From assembly GCA_934456365.1 (NCBI GenBank), contig CAKSHC010000004.1:78258-142257 (forward strand): 64,000 nucleotides of DNA. Direction: 5' to 3'. Made by a program: the position numbers and the translations under genes. The notes beneath the pieces were generated by a model that ran no database searches, was not told the origin of the DNA, and worked only from the letters and a program-made list of their open reading frames with translations. Shown in pieces: positions 1 to 7,649 of this stretch. Each line of letters starts with the position of its first letter. Position 1 is the first letter of the stretch. The stretch is from an uncultured Eubacteriales bacterium (lineage in GTDB: Bacteria; Bacillota; Clostridia; Oscillospirales; UMGS1783).

Positions 1-2
1 AC

Positions 3-116
3 CTCAAAGCCTTCTTTGTTACCCTGATCCTGTTCGGAATCACCTATGAACTGGTAATGCTTTTCTATTCCCGCAGCTTGAAAAGGCTTTCGCTCAAGAG
101 CATTCTGCTGGAGTAA
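3..116 (+). CDS. C-terminal end of a membrane protein, possibly an FtsX-like ABC permease (partial)
   Basis: The window opens inside a reading frame that ends at a TAA; only the last 37 residues are visible. They form one hydrophobic helix (FFVTLILFGITYELVMLF) followed by a basic tail ending in SLKSILLE. A last membrane helix followed by a short basic tail with a final hydrophobic-LE motif is common at the C terminus of FtsX/MacB-type exporter permeases of Firmicutes, so that is the suggested identity. It is an inference from very little sequence. A terminator follows about 45 bases after the stop. Confidence 0.4.
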   Translation, partial: LKAFFVTLILFGITYELVMLFYSRSLKRLSLKSILLE

Positions 117-159
117 ACAAGCGAAAAACCTGAAAATTCAATCGTTTTTTTACCGAAAT

Positions 160-182
160 GCGCCCCTTTGGGGCGCTTTTCA
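160..182 (+). terminator. intrinsic terminator of the partial upstream gene
   Basis: GCGCCCC-TTT-GGGGCGC (160-176) is a perfect 7-bp GC stem followed by TTTT. Confidence 0.7.
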
Positions 183-310
183 TTCCTCATTTTTCATTTA
201 TCTTTGCCCTTTTCGCCCTCTTTTCATTCAAAAAGGCGCGCTTTGCGCGCCTTTTCCTCAATTCTTCACTCCTCATTTCTCACTTTTCATTGCCCTTTCC
301 TGCGTGGTTT
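177..310 (-). repeat. dispersed intergenic repeat, copy A (inverted relative to copy B)
   Basis: Read on the minus strand, this pyrimidine-rich stretch gives AAGGGCAATGAAAAGTGAG, then GAGGAGTGAAGAATTGAGG, then a hairpin AAAAGGCGCGC-AAA-GCGCGCCTTTTT (plus positions 230-255). The same order and nearly the same bases recur on the plus strand at 3270-3365. The hairpin resembles a bidirectional terminator. No open frame here looks genuine. Confidence 0.65.
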
Positions 311-333
311 TTCGAAAAAAGCGGGCAAAACGG

Positions 334-362
334 TTGCAAATTTGGCTCAAAAGCGGTATCAT
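334..362 (+). promoter_or_regulatory. sigma-A promoter of the metallo-hydrolase gene
   Basis: TTGCAA (334-339), 17-base spacer, TATCAT (357-362). Confidence 0.6.
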
Positions 363-396
363 AAGGGCATAAAATATGAAAAAAGGAGCGCTTTTT

Positions 397-1164
397 ATGT
401 CCAATTTCGCCTTGAAAGTGGCCGCTCATACGGTTCAGAAGGGAGAAGTGACCGTCTTTTCGATGGGGCAGGCCGGCTATTTGATCAAAACGGCCTCCGG
501 AAAGCTGATCGGTTTGGATATGTATCTGACCGACTGCGTGGAAAGACTGTGCAATTTCCGCCGCATTTCCGCCAAAATGCTGGCTCCCGACGAGCTCCAT
601 TTCGATTATCTTCTCGTTTCCCACGAGCATCCGGATCATTTTGATGTGGACGCCATGCCCATCCTGATGGCCAATCCCTACACCCAGACGATCACCAGCG
701 TGTGCGGCAAGAAGCTGGCCGATTCGCTCGGCATCAAAAAGAATGTGACCGAGCTCAAGCGCGGCGACGTTTACGAAACGCCGGACTTCACGGTGCGCGC
801 CGTTTACTGCAACCACGGCGAGCTGGCCCCCTATGCTCTCGGCTTCATTCTGGAGATCGACGGCTTCAAGCTCTACTATGCGGGCGATACCTGCTTCAGC
901 CCGGAGCAGGTGGCTCCTTTCCGGGAGGAGCATTTTGACCTGATGATGGCTCCGCTCAACGGCGCGTTCGGCAACCTCAACGAAGAGGAGTGCGCGAAAT
1001 ATGCCGCGATCGTGCAGCCCAAGCTCACCCTGCCCTGCCATTTCTGGACTTTTATTGAGCACGGCGGCGATCCCCGCAAATTCATCGAGGCGATGGAAAA
1101 AGAAGCGCCCGATCAGAAGTATCTCTTCCTGACCCAGGGCGAATACGTGACCCTCTCCAAATAA
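397..1164 (+). CDS. MBL-fold metal-dependent hydrolase (UlaG-like)
   Basis: A 255-residue soluble protein of the metallo-beta-lactamase superfamily. The metal-binding signature HEHPDH lies at residues 76-81; further ligands are likely the His in YCNHGE, the Asp in YYAGDT and the His in LPCHFW. The overall pattern resembles the UlaG/L-ascorbate-6-phosphate lactonase branch, but the substrate cannot be read from sequence. The ATG at 397 is preferred over an in-frame ATG at 376 because GGAG (385-388) sits 8 bases before it, whereas 376 has no ribosome binding site. It has its own promoter and terminator, so it is probably monocistronic. Confidence 0.85.
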   Translation: MSNFALKVAAHTVQKGEVTVFSMGQAGYLIKTASGKLIGLDMYLTDCVERLCNFRRISAKMLAPDELHFDYLLVSHEHPDHFDVDAMPILMANPYTQTITSVCGKKLADSLGIKKNVTELKRGDVYETPDFTVRAVYCNHGELAPYALGFILEIDGFKLYYAGDTCFSPEQVAPFREEHFDLMMAPLNGAFGNLNEEECAKYAAIVQPKLTLPCHFWTFIEHGGDPRKFIEAMEKEAPDQKYLFLTQGEYVTLSK

Positions 1165-1170
1165 AATCGG

Positions 1171-1197
1171 GCCCCGGGCTTCCGGGGCTCTGTTTTT
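1171..1197 (+). terminator. intrinsic terminator of the metallo-hydrolase gene
   Basis: GCCCCGG-GCTT-CCGGGGC followed by TCTGTTTTT. Confidence 0.8.
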
Positions 1198-1230
1198 GAG
1201 AGAAAAAACGTTTTATCCGCGCTTTTTTCG

Positions 1231-1259
1231 TTGCGTTGGCGGGTTGGATGTGGTAGAAT
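1231..1259 (+). promoter_or_regulatory. promoter of the epimerase-ribokinase operon
   Basis: TTGCGT (1231-1236), 17-base spacer, TAGAAT (1254-1259). Confidence 0.55.
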
Positions 1260-1279
1260 GAGGGAAATAGAAAGGATGG

Positions 1280-2248
1280 ATGAGAATGGCGATTCGGATT
1301 GAAAAGGGAATGTATAAAGACATTCCTTCGGTCATCATCACGACCGATCGTGTGATTGCGACCTTTCTGCCCTCGCAGGGCGGGAAGCTGACCTCTTTGA
1401 AGGCGGTGGCGACGGGGCGCGAATATCTGGCGCAGCGCCGCGGCGAAACCTATCGGAAGCTGGGGCTGGACACCAATTATGTGGACGCCGAGTGCGCCGC
1501 TTACGACGATATGTTTCCGACCATTGACCCGTGGGAAGCTCCCGACGGGCCGCTGGCCGGCAAGCCCTATCTGGATCACGGCGAGGTTTCCCGCACGCCG
1601 GCCGAATTCACCCTCGGCGAAACGGCGGTGGACACCTTCATGCGTTCGCAGTTTTTGCCCTTCACCTTTGAAAAGCACATCACCGAAAACAGCCGCGGCG
1701 GCATCCGCATCGATTTCACCGCCACCAACACGGGCGATGTGGATATGGACTGCATCTGGGCGGCCCACTTCATGGCCATGGCCGAAGAGGGCGGCTCTGT
1801 GATCTCCCCTTACCGCGACGGGGATCGCGCCGAGATCGTGTTTGCAACCGATGCGGAGAAGTTCGGCAAGCGCAACGACGTTATCACCCTGCCCTACGGC
1901 ATCGACGGCAAGACGCGGGTGGATGTTTCGGGCAAGCACGAGGAGGGCACGGCCAACGCCTGGAAATATTACTACAGCGAGAAAGCGCCCCACGGCTACC
2001 TCGGGTATTTCTATCCCTCCGACGGGAGCCGCGTGATGTTCCACTTTGATCCGCAGGAGGTTCCGTATGCCGGGGTTTGGATGAACGACGGCAACGGGGC
2101 GGCTCTGGGCGAATACCACAATGCGGCGCTGGAGATCTGCACCGGCTCCTTCGACCGGCCGGACACGGCCCGGGAGCGGGGGCAATACAGTGTGCTTCCC
2201 GCGGGGAAGGCTCTGCACTGGCATCTGGAAATCGATATTGATCTTTAA
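1280..2248 (+). CDS. aldose 1-epimerase family protein (galactose-mutarotase-like)
   Basis: A 322-residue cytoplasmic protein with the beta-sandwich pattern of aldose epimerases: an early GGKLTSL stretch, a DHGEVSRTPAEF motif near residue 100 (the HGE part is typical of this superfamily), and a late LEICTG segment. Members interconvert sugar anomers or bind sugar derivatives; the exact sugar is unknown. Only 30 bases separate it from ribokinase, so a pentose-related role (presenting the right anomer to RbsK) is a reasonable inference. The start could also be the ATG at 1286, which is better spaced from AAAGGA (1271-1276). Confidence 0.75.
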   Translation: MRMAIRIEKGMYKDIPSVIITTDRVIATFLPSQGGKLTSLKAVATGREYLAQRRGETYRKLGLDTNYVDAECAAYDDMFPTIDPWEAPDGPLAGKPYLDHGEVSRTPAEFTLGETAVDTFMRSQFLPFTFEKHITENSRGGIRIDFTATNTGDVDMDCIWAAHFMAMAEEGGSVISPYRDGDRAEIVFATDAEKFGKRNDVITLPYGIDGKTRVDVSGKHEEGTANAWKYYYSEKAPHGYLGYFYPSDGSRVMFHFDPQEVPYAGVWMNDGNGAALGEYHNAALEICTGSFDRPDTARERGQYSVLPAGKALHWHLEIDIDL

Positions 2249-2278
2249 TCTGACAATCAAAGGAGTTTGAGAATTACT

Positions 2279-3214
2279 ATGGGTAAAGTTGTTGTAATGG
2301 GCAGTTATATCTACGACATTTCGGCGACCATGCCGCATTTCCCCGTGCCGGGCGAAACGGTGATGGGCTATTCCTGCAAGACCGGCCCGGGCGGCAAGGG
2401 CTCCAACCAGGCTGTGGCTGCGCATCAGGCCGGGGCGGATGTGACCATGATTACCAAGATGGGCAAGGATGATTTCGCCGCCGCCATGAAGACCCTTTAC
2501 AACCGGATCGGCATGAGCACGAAATACTGCTACGAGACCGACGAGGCCGAGACCGGCGCCGCTCCGATCCTGGTGGAAAAGGAGAGCGGACAGAACAGCA
2601 TCTGCGTGGTGCTGGGGGCAAACGCCTTGCTGACCCCGGAAGAGGTTGCCGCGGCGGAGGAAGAGATCAAGAGCGCCGATGTGCTGCTGACCCAGTTTGA
2701 AACCAACAAGCCGGCTGTGGAGGAATTCCTGCGGCTCGGGCGCAAATACGGCAAGACCATCATCATCAACCCGGCTCCCGTGAATCCGGAGATGACCGAC
2801 GATCTTTACGAAGGGGTGGATTATGTGACCCCGAACGAGACCGAGGCGGCGGCTCTGGCCGGGATGCCGGTGGTGGACACGCTCGACGACGCCCGCGAGG
2901 CGGCCCGCCGCATTATGAAGAAGGGCGCCAAGGCCGTTTTGCTGACTTTGGGCTCCAAGGGCTCCTTCCTTTACAACGGAGAAACCGAGCATCATGTGAT
3001 GCCGATCAAGGTGAAGGCGGTGGATACCACCGGCGCCGGGGACGCTTTCAACGGCGGCTTTGCCTGCGCCAAGTCCTTTGGTTTGGACGATCTGAAGGCC
3101 ATGCAGTTTGCCACCTGTGTGGCGGGGCTTGAGGTGACCAAGCCGGGCACCTCGCCGGCCATGCCTTTGCGCGAGGATGTTCTGCGCGCGGTGGCCGAGA
3201 ATTTCGGCGAATAA
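2279..3214 (+). CDS. rbsK: ribokinase
   Basis: A 311-residue PfkB-family sugar kinase that phosphorylates ribose at O5 with ATP. Visible signatures are the GPGGKGSNQAVA glycine motif near residue 40 (PfkB signature 1) and TTGAGDAFNGGFA near residue 250 (signature 2, with the catalytic Asp in GAGD). Length and motif spacing are normal for RbsK. The ATG at 2279 is chosen; AGGAG lies at 2261-2265, a rather long 13 bases upstream, and a TTG at 2267 is too close to it. Second gene of a two-gene operon closed by a strong terminator. No ribose transporter is in the window, so another sugar of the PfkB range cannot be excluded. Confidence 0.9.
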   Translation: MGKVVVMGSYIYDISATMPHFPVPGETVMGYSCKTGPGGKGSNQAVAAHQAGADVTMITKMGKDDFAAAMKTLYNRIGMSTKYCYETDEAETGAAPILVEKESGQNSICVVLGANALLTPEEVAAAEEEIKSADVLLTQFETNKPAVEEFLRLGRKYGKTIIINPAPVNPEMTDDLYEGVDYVTPNETEAAALAGMPVVDTLDDAREAARRIMKKGAKAVLLTLGSKGSFLYNGETEHHVMPIKVKAVDTTGAGDAFNGGFACAKSFGLDDLKAMQFATCVAGLEVTKPGTSPAMPLREDVLRAVAENFGE

Positions 3215-3234
3215 GACGGATCTTTGGATGAAAA

Positions 3235-3267
3235 AGAGCACCCCCGGAGCGGGGGTGCTCTTTTTTT
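3235..3267 (+). terminator. strong intrinsic terminator after rbsK
   Basis: 12-bp stem AGAGCACCCCCG / CGGGGGTGCTCT with loop GAG, then TTTTTT. Confidence 0.9.
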
Positions 3268-3269
3268 AG

Positions 3270-3365
3270 GGAAGAAGGGCAATGAGGAATGATGAATGAG
3301 GAGTGAGGAATTGAGGAGAAGGCGCGCGGGGCGCGCCTTTTTTGATGGGAAAGGGCAATGAGGGA
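3270..3365 (+). repeat. dispersed intergenic repeat, copy B
   Basis: Purine-rich stretch GAAGGGCAATGAGGAATG, then GAGGAGTGAGGAATTGAGGA, then the hairpin AAGGCGCGC-GGG-GCGCGCC followed by TTTTTT (3319-3342), then GGGAAAGGGCAATGAGGG. It is the plus-strand counterpart of copy A at 177-310. The repeated element spans almost the whole gap after the rbsK terminator. Confidence 0.7.
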
Positions 3366-3389
3366 TGCGCGGCGGGAGAGAGAAAACAA

Positions 3390-3552
3390 TCCCCCAGTCA
3401 CCTTCGGTGACAGCTCCTGTTGCGGTGCCCGCCTTTTTCGGCGCTCGCAGTGCTTGCTTGAAAAAGCCGACCGCGGCCACTCGCTCGCCTTCCTTCCTCC
3501 GCCACCGGCGGCGGTCGGCTCGCTCCCCCTTTTACAAGGGGGCCTTGGGGGA
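3390..3552. repeat. MITE-like palindromic element in the rbsK-regulator gap
   Basis: About 162 bases with inverted ends (TCCCCCAG near 3390 and CTTGGGGGA near 3544-3552). Inside are GTCACC-TTC-GGTGAC, a long-range inverted pair AGCCGACCGC (3465-3474) / GCGGTCGGCT (3511-3520), and CCCCCTT-TTAC-AAGGGGG (3525-3542). It holds no convincing gene. The nested inverted repeats and matching ends suggest a non-autonomous mobile or RNA-structure-forming repeat. Confidence 0.6.
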
Positions 3553-3569
3553 AGGGAAGTGGATAGTGA

Positions 3570-3700
3570 AGAGGGAAGAAGGGCAATGAAGAATGAGAAA
3601 TGAGGAATGAGGAATTGAGGTAGAAATGGAAAAAGGGCAAAAGGGCAATGAGGAATGAAGGTAGAAAGGGAAAAGTGCGACAAAAGAGAGGGGAATGGGA
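3570..3700 (+). repeat. dispersed intergenic repeat, copy C (degenerate, without the GC hairpin)
   Basis: GAAGAAGGGCAATGAAGAATG, AAATGAGGAATGAGGAATTGAGG and a second AAAAGGGCAATGAGGAATG repeat the purine-rich arm of copies A and B, but the GGCGCGC hairpin is absent. Together with the terminator, copy B and the MITE-like element it accounts for most of the 590-base gap 3215-3805. Confidence 0.55.
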
Positions 3701-3731
3701 GGGGAAATTTGGAGAAATGGACAAAAGGGGG

Positions 3732-3760
3732 TTGCTTTTTTTGTGGGATTCCGATAAAAT
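3732..3760 (+). promoter_or_regulatory. promoter of the regulator-ftsEX operon
   Basis: TTGCTT (3732-3737), 17-base spacer, TAAAAT (3755-3760). Confidence 0.65.
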
Positions 3761-3805
3761 GGGAACAGACCTTTATGCAAAAATGACAAAGCGGAGGAGA
3801 GAAAG

Positions 3806-4888
3806 ATGGCGGCCAAGCTGTTTCAGACGATTCTTTCAAAGATGGAGGGCACGGTAGACACCCTGGTTGGGGTGGCGGACGGAGAGGGACAGGTGATTGC
3901 CTGCACCGATCTGAGCCGGATCGGCGGGGAGCCGATGACCCTTCCGGCTGTGGGCGGATATGCCTTTGCCGTGGCCAAGCAAAACGGGATGACCTTCCGG
4001 GCGGTGGGCGACGATGTTCACCCGGAATATGTTTTGTTTGTGGGCGGAGTGGACGCGGCGGCCGAGAAGCTGGCCGGGGTTCTGGCCATTTCTTTGGGAA
4101 GTGTGCGCGAATTTTACAATGAGAACTGCAGTCGGGCGGATTTTCTGAAGAATGTGGTTCTGGACAACATTCAGCCGACCGACATCGGTCAGAAGGCCAA
4201 GGAGCTCCGCTTTTTGGGCGAGCGCGACCGGGTGGCGATTCTGCTGCGCCTGCAGGAGACGGTGACTCTGGCTTCGGTGGATCTGATCCAGTCGCTTTTC
4301 TCCGAGCGGCAGAAGGATTTCGTGATCAATATGAACGAGCACGACATTCTTCTGATCAAGGAGGTGTCGAACGGGGTGGAGAGCGAGCACCTCGAGCAGC
4401 TGGCTCTTTCGATGAGCGCGCTTTTGGAGGGGGATCTTTACCTGCACTGCACAGCCGGCATCGGCACGGTGGTGGGCGATCTCAAGGAGCTGAGCCGATC
4501 CTACAAGGAGGCGCAGATCGCGCTGGAGGTAGGGCGGATCTTCCGGGATGAGAAGAGCATCATTTCCTTCAATCACTTAGGGGTGGGGCGGCTGATTTAT
4601 CAGCTGCCGACCAATCTCTGCGAGCTTTACATGAAGGAGGTTTTCAACCGGGGTTCGATCGAGAGCCTGGATCAGGAGATCCTCTTTACCATTCAGAAGT
4701 TTTTCGAGAACAACCTGAACGTGTCGGAAACGGCGCGCAAGCTGTTTGTGCATCGCAACACACTGGTTTACCGCCTGGAGAAGATCAAGCGGATCACGGG
4801 GCTGGACCTGCGCGAATTTGAAGACGCGATCGTGTTCAAGGTGGCGTTGATGGTGCACAAATATCTGACGACTTCGCCTCAGATCTAA
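3806..4888 (+). CDS. PucR/CdaR-type transcriptional regulator
   Basis: A 360-residue protein whose C terminus (about residues 305-350) has the PucR-type helix-turn-helix: FFENNLNVSETARKLFVHRN followed by TLVYRLEKI. The middle matches the GGDEF-like domain that precedes it in CdaR regulators (YKEAQIALEVG). The N-terminal 130 residues look like a small sensory domain of unknown ligand. CdaR homologues usually control sugar-diacid use, but here the gene is first in an operon with ftsE, 16 bases before it, so a link to cell division or envelope state is possible. That role is inferred only from position. Confidence 0.75.
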   Translation: MAAKLFQTILSKMEGTVDTLVGVADGEGQVIACTDLSRIGGEPMTLPAVGGYAFAVAKQNGMTFRAVGDDVHPEYVLFVGGVDAAAEKLAGVLAISLGSVREFYNENCSRADFLKNVVLDNIQPTDIGQKAKELRFLGERDRVAILLRLQETVTLASVDLIQSLFSERQKDFVINMNEHDILLIKEVSNGVESEHLEQLALSMSALLEGDLYLHCTAGIGTVVGDLKELSRSYKEAQIALEVGRIFRDEKSIISFNHLGVGRLIYQLPTNLCELYMKEVFNRGSIESLDQEILFTIQKFFENNLNVSETARKLFVHRNTLVYRLEKIKRITGLDLREFEDAIVFKVALMVHKYLTTSPQI

Positions 4889-4904
4889 AAGGAGCGGTTC
4901 CAAG

Positions 4905-5582
4905 ATGATACAATTCAAGGATGTTTGCCATACCTACGGCAACGGGGTCAACACCCTCAATCATGTGAATTTCAAGATCGGCGACGGGGAATTCGTGTTC
5001 ATCGTCGGGCCGAGCGGCGCGGGAAAATCCACCCTGATCAAGCTGATGATGGGGGAGATCCGGCCGACGGGCGGGACGGTGGAGGTCAACGGGTTTGACG
5101 TGGGAAAGATGCGCCGCGGGCAGATCCCCAAGCTGCGCCGGACGATGGGCGTGGTGTTTCAGGATTTCCGGCTGATCGATTCGATGACGGTTTATGAAAA
5201 CATTGCCTTTGCGATGCGGGTTGTCGGAAAGCCCGAAAAGGAGATCCGCAAGCGGGTGAAATACATGCTGGCGCTGATGGGGCTGCCGCACAAGGCGGAC
5301 AAATACCCCAACGAGCTTTCGGGCGGCGAGCAGCAGCGGGTGACGCTGGCGCGCGCCATGATCAACGGGCCGCGCATGATTTTAGCCGACGAGCCGACGG
5401 GCAATGTGGACCCGGTGATGAGCCGGGAGATCATGGAGCTTTTTTCGATCATCAACCAGCAGGGGATCACGGTTGTGGTGGTGACCCATGACAAGGGGTT
5501 GGTGGACAGCTACAACAAGCGCGTTTTGCAGATCTACGGCGGCGCGGTGGTTTCCGACCGGGAAGGGGGGTATGCTCTGTGA
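4905..5582 (+). CDS. ftsE: cell-division ABC transporter ATP-binding protein FtsE
   Basis: A 225-residue ABC ATPase. Walker A GPSGAGKST near residues 36-44, Q-loop VFQDFRLID, signature LSGGEQQRV and Walker B MILADEPTGNVD are intact. With FtsX it forms the membrane complex that uses ATP hydrolysis to switch on peptidoglycan hydrolases at the division septum or side wall. It overlaps ftsX by four bases (GTGA), which indicates translational coupling. The M23 hydrolase immediately after ftsX is the obvious client. Confidence 0.96.
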   Translation: MIQFKDVCHTYGNGVNTLNHVNFKIGDGEFVFIVGPSGAGKSTLIKLMMGEIRPTGGTVEVNGFDVGKMRRGQIPKLRRTMGVVFQDFRLIDSMTVYENIAFAMRVVGKPEKEIRKRVKYMLALMGLPHKADKYPNELSGGEQQRVTLARAMINGPRMILADEPTGNVDPVMSREIMELFSIINQQGITVVVVTHDKGLVDSYNKRVLQIYGGAVVSDREGGYAL

Positions 5583-6448
5583 GAGCGATCAAAGACGCCT
5601 TCCATGGCATTTTCAAGAATTTTCTGATGTCGGCGGCCTCTGTGATTATCATGACGGCCTGCATGCTGATCGTGGGCAGCGCGCTGCTTTTGGTGGCCAA
5701 CCTCAACGCCTTTGTGGTGCAGATGCAGAAGGAAGACGAGGTGGCGGTTTACATCGACGAAACGGCGGACGCGGCGGCGATCGCGGCGCTCAAGACCGAT
5801 CTGGAAAAGAACGGGAATGTGGCCGAGATCGTGTTTTTCTCCAAGGAGGAGGCCTTGGCGGAATACGAGAGCATGTTCCCGGATCAGAAGGGGCTCTTCA
5901 CCAATCTGGAGGAAAACAACCCCCTGCGGGCTTCCTACCACATCAAGATCGCCGATCTGGAGCGCTACGATGAGACGCTGGCCGAGATCGGGGCTTTGAA
6001 GAATGTGGTCAATGTGCGCGGGTCGAGCGAGGTGGTCAACACGCTTGTGGTGATCCGTCGCAGTGTGACCCTGATCGGGGCCTGGATCTTTGCGATTCTG
6101 ATGTTTGTTTCGGTCTTCATTGTGTCGAACACCATCCGCATGACGATTTTTGCGCGGCGGGAGGAGATCAGCATTATGAAGTATGTGGGGGCGACCGACG
6201 GCTATATTCGCCGCCCGTTTGTGGCGGAGGGGCTGATTCTGGGGCTTCTGAGCTGCGCGGCGGCCTTTGCGCTGGAGTGGACGGTTTACGACCGGCTGAT
6301 CGGACCGATGGTGCGGCAGCTGGCGATTTTCCAGCCGATGCTCTGGAGCGACATCCGGTGGTTTGTGCTGGGCGGGTTTGCTCTGTTTTCGATTCTGATG
6401 GGTGTGTTGGGAAGCTTGATCCCGATGCGCAAGCATCTGCATGTGTGA
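5579..6448 (+). CDS. ftsX: cell-division ABC transporter permease FtsX
   Basis: A 289-residue membrane protein with a GTG start overlapping the ftsE stop. One transmembrane helix lies near residues 15-40 and three more in the C-terminal half, separated by an extracellular domain of about 120 residues (MQKEDEVAVYIDETADAA onward), which is the FtsX layout. The extracellular domain contacts the hydrolase partner. Length is normal for Gram-positive FtsX. Confidence 0.95.
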   Translation: MRAIKDAFHGIFKNFLMSAASVIIMTACMLIVGSALLLVANLNAFVVQMQKEDEVAVYIDETADAAAIAALKTDLEKNGNVAEIVFFSKEEALAEYESMFPDQKGLFTNLEENNPLRASYHIKIADLERYDETLAEIGALKNVVNVRGSSEVVNTLVVIRRSVTLIGAWIFAILMFVSVFIVSNTIRMTIFARREEISIMKYVGATDGYIRRPFVAEGLILGLLSCAAAFALEWTVYDRLIGPMVRQLAIFQPMLWSDIRWFVLGGFALFSILMGVLGSLIPMRKHLHV

Positions 6449-6460
6449 GGAGAGGCGGCC

Positions 6461-7636
6461 ATGAAGAAGATCATACGATTCACGGCGGCGCTTCTGGCGA
6501 TGGCGGCGATGCTGCTTTGCTTTGTGCCGCAGGGGAGCGCGCCGGTCCGGGCGGCAGACAGCCTGGACGATCTTTACAAGCAGCTGCAGGACATTCTCAA
6601 GCAGCAGGCGGATTACGACGCGCTCATCAACAGCACCCAGGGCGAGCTTGCGGAGATCGAGGTGCAGGTCAACCAGCTTTCGGGCGAGATCCAGCTTTAC
6701 GAGGACAAGATCCAGATTTATGCGGACATCATCGCTGGGCTGGACGCGCAGATCGCCGAGCTGGAGGCCAGCATTGCCAAAAACGAAGAAGACCTGCAGG
6801 CCTACTACAAGATTTATTTTGAGCGGGTGCGGCTCAACTACGAGCAGGGGCAGACGACCTATCTGGAGGTTCTGCTCGGCGCGGGGAGCTTTACCGATTA
6901 TCTGACGCGGTTGGATGTGGTGGAGCAGATCATGGCCTACGACAACAACCTGATCAAGCTCATGCAGGACACGATCGAAACCATCCGCACGCAGAAGGCG
7001 GCGGTGGAGGAAAAGCGGGCCGAGAATCAGGCGGCCAAGGACGAACTGACGGCGCAGCAGGACAAGCTGGTTGCGCTGCGTTCGCAGGCGCAGGCCATGG
7101 CCAGCGAGATGAACGACCGGATCGCGCGTTATGAGGCCGAGAAGGAGGCTGCCGAGGCGGCCAAGGAGGAGATCAACAAGAGGATCGACGATCTCATCAA
7201 TCCGGACAATCCCTATGTGGGCGGCAACTTTACCTGGCCGACGCCGGGGATCACCTGGATCACCTCGCGCTTTGGCTACCGGACCGATCCTTTCACGGGA
7301 GAAACGCGCTACCACGGGGCGATCGACATCGGCGCTCCCTACGGCACGGCTCTGCACGCGACCAACTCGGGCACGGTGGTGATTGTGGACTACGAGGGCG
7401 CGGGCGGCTACTACATTGCCATCGACCACGGCGGCGGCATTTCCTCGCGGTATTATCATTTGTCGGCCCAGTATGTGGTGGAGGGGCAGACGGTGGCGCG
7501 CGGCGAGGTGATCGGGCGCACCGGCAACTCCGGCTACGCCACGACCGGCCCGCATCTGCACTTTGAGATTCGGGTGAAAAACGCCTACGGTGTGACCGAG
7601 CGGGTGAACCCGCTCGATTATGTGACGCCTTATTGA
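6461..7636 (+). CDS. secreted M23 murein hydrolase with coiled-coil domain, likely FtsEX client
   Basis: A 391-residue exported protein: signal peptide at 1-32 (basic start, hydrophobic core, cleavage near VRAAD), a long coiled coil at about 35-240 rich in Q, E and A, and a LytM/M23 metallopeptidase domain at about 270-385. Zn ligands are visible in YHGAIDIGAP (HxxxD) and HLHFEIR (HxH). The layout equals EnvC and the PcsB/CwlO group that FtsEX activates. Here the catalytic domain is M23 and intact, so it should cut peptide cross-links itself. It begins 12 bases after ftsX. Confidence 0.9.
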   Translation: MKKIIRFTAALLAMAAMLLCFVPQGSAPVRAADSLDDLYKQLQDILKQQADYDALINSTQGELAEIEVQVNQLSGEIQLYEDKIQIYADIIAGLDAQIAELEASIAKNEEDLQAYYKIYFERVRLNYEQGQTTYLEVLLGAGSFTDYLTRLDVVEQIMAYDNNLIKLMQDTIETIRTQKAAVEEKRAENQAAKDELTAQQDKLVALRSQAQAMASEMNDRIARYEAEKEAAEAAKEEINKRIDDLINPDNPYVGGNFTWPTPGITWITSRFGYRTDPFTGETRYHGAIDIGAPYGTALHATNSGTVVIVDYEGAGGYYIAIDHGGGISSRYYHLSAQYVVEGQTVARGEVIGRTGNSGYATTGPHLHFEIRVKNAYGVTERVNPLDYVTPY

Positions 7637-7649
7637 GGGAGGGAGCTCC

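Noticed and set aside
1082..3241. A 719-residue minus-strand frame opposite the epimerase and ribokinase genes
   Set aside because: Shadow frame caused by high GC; plus-strand genes carry family signatures and promoter.
3048..3839. Minus-strand frames made of Phe/Ser/Pro-rich low-complexity sequence
   Set aside because: They translate the purine-rich intergenic repeats and change composition where the repeats change.
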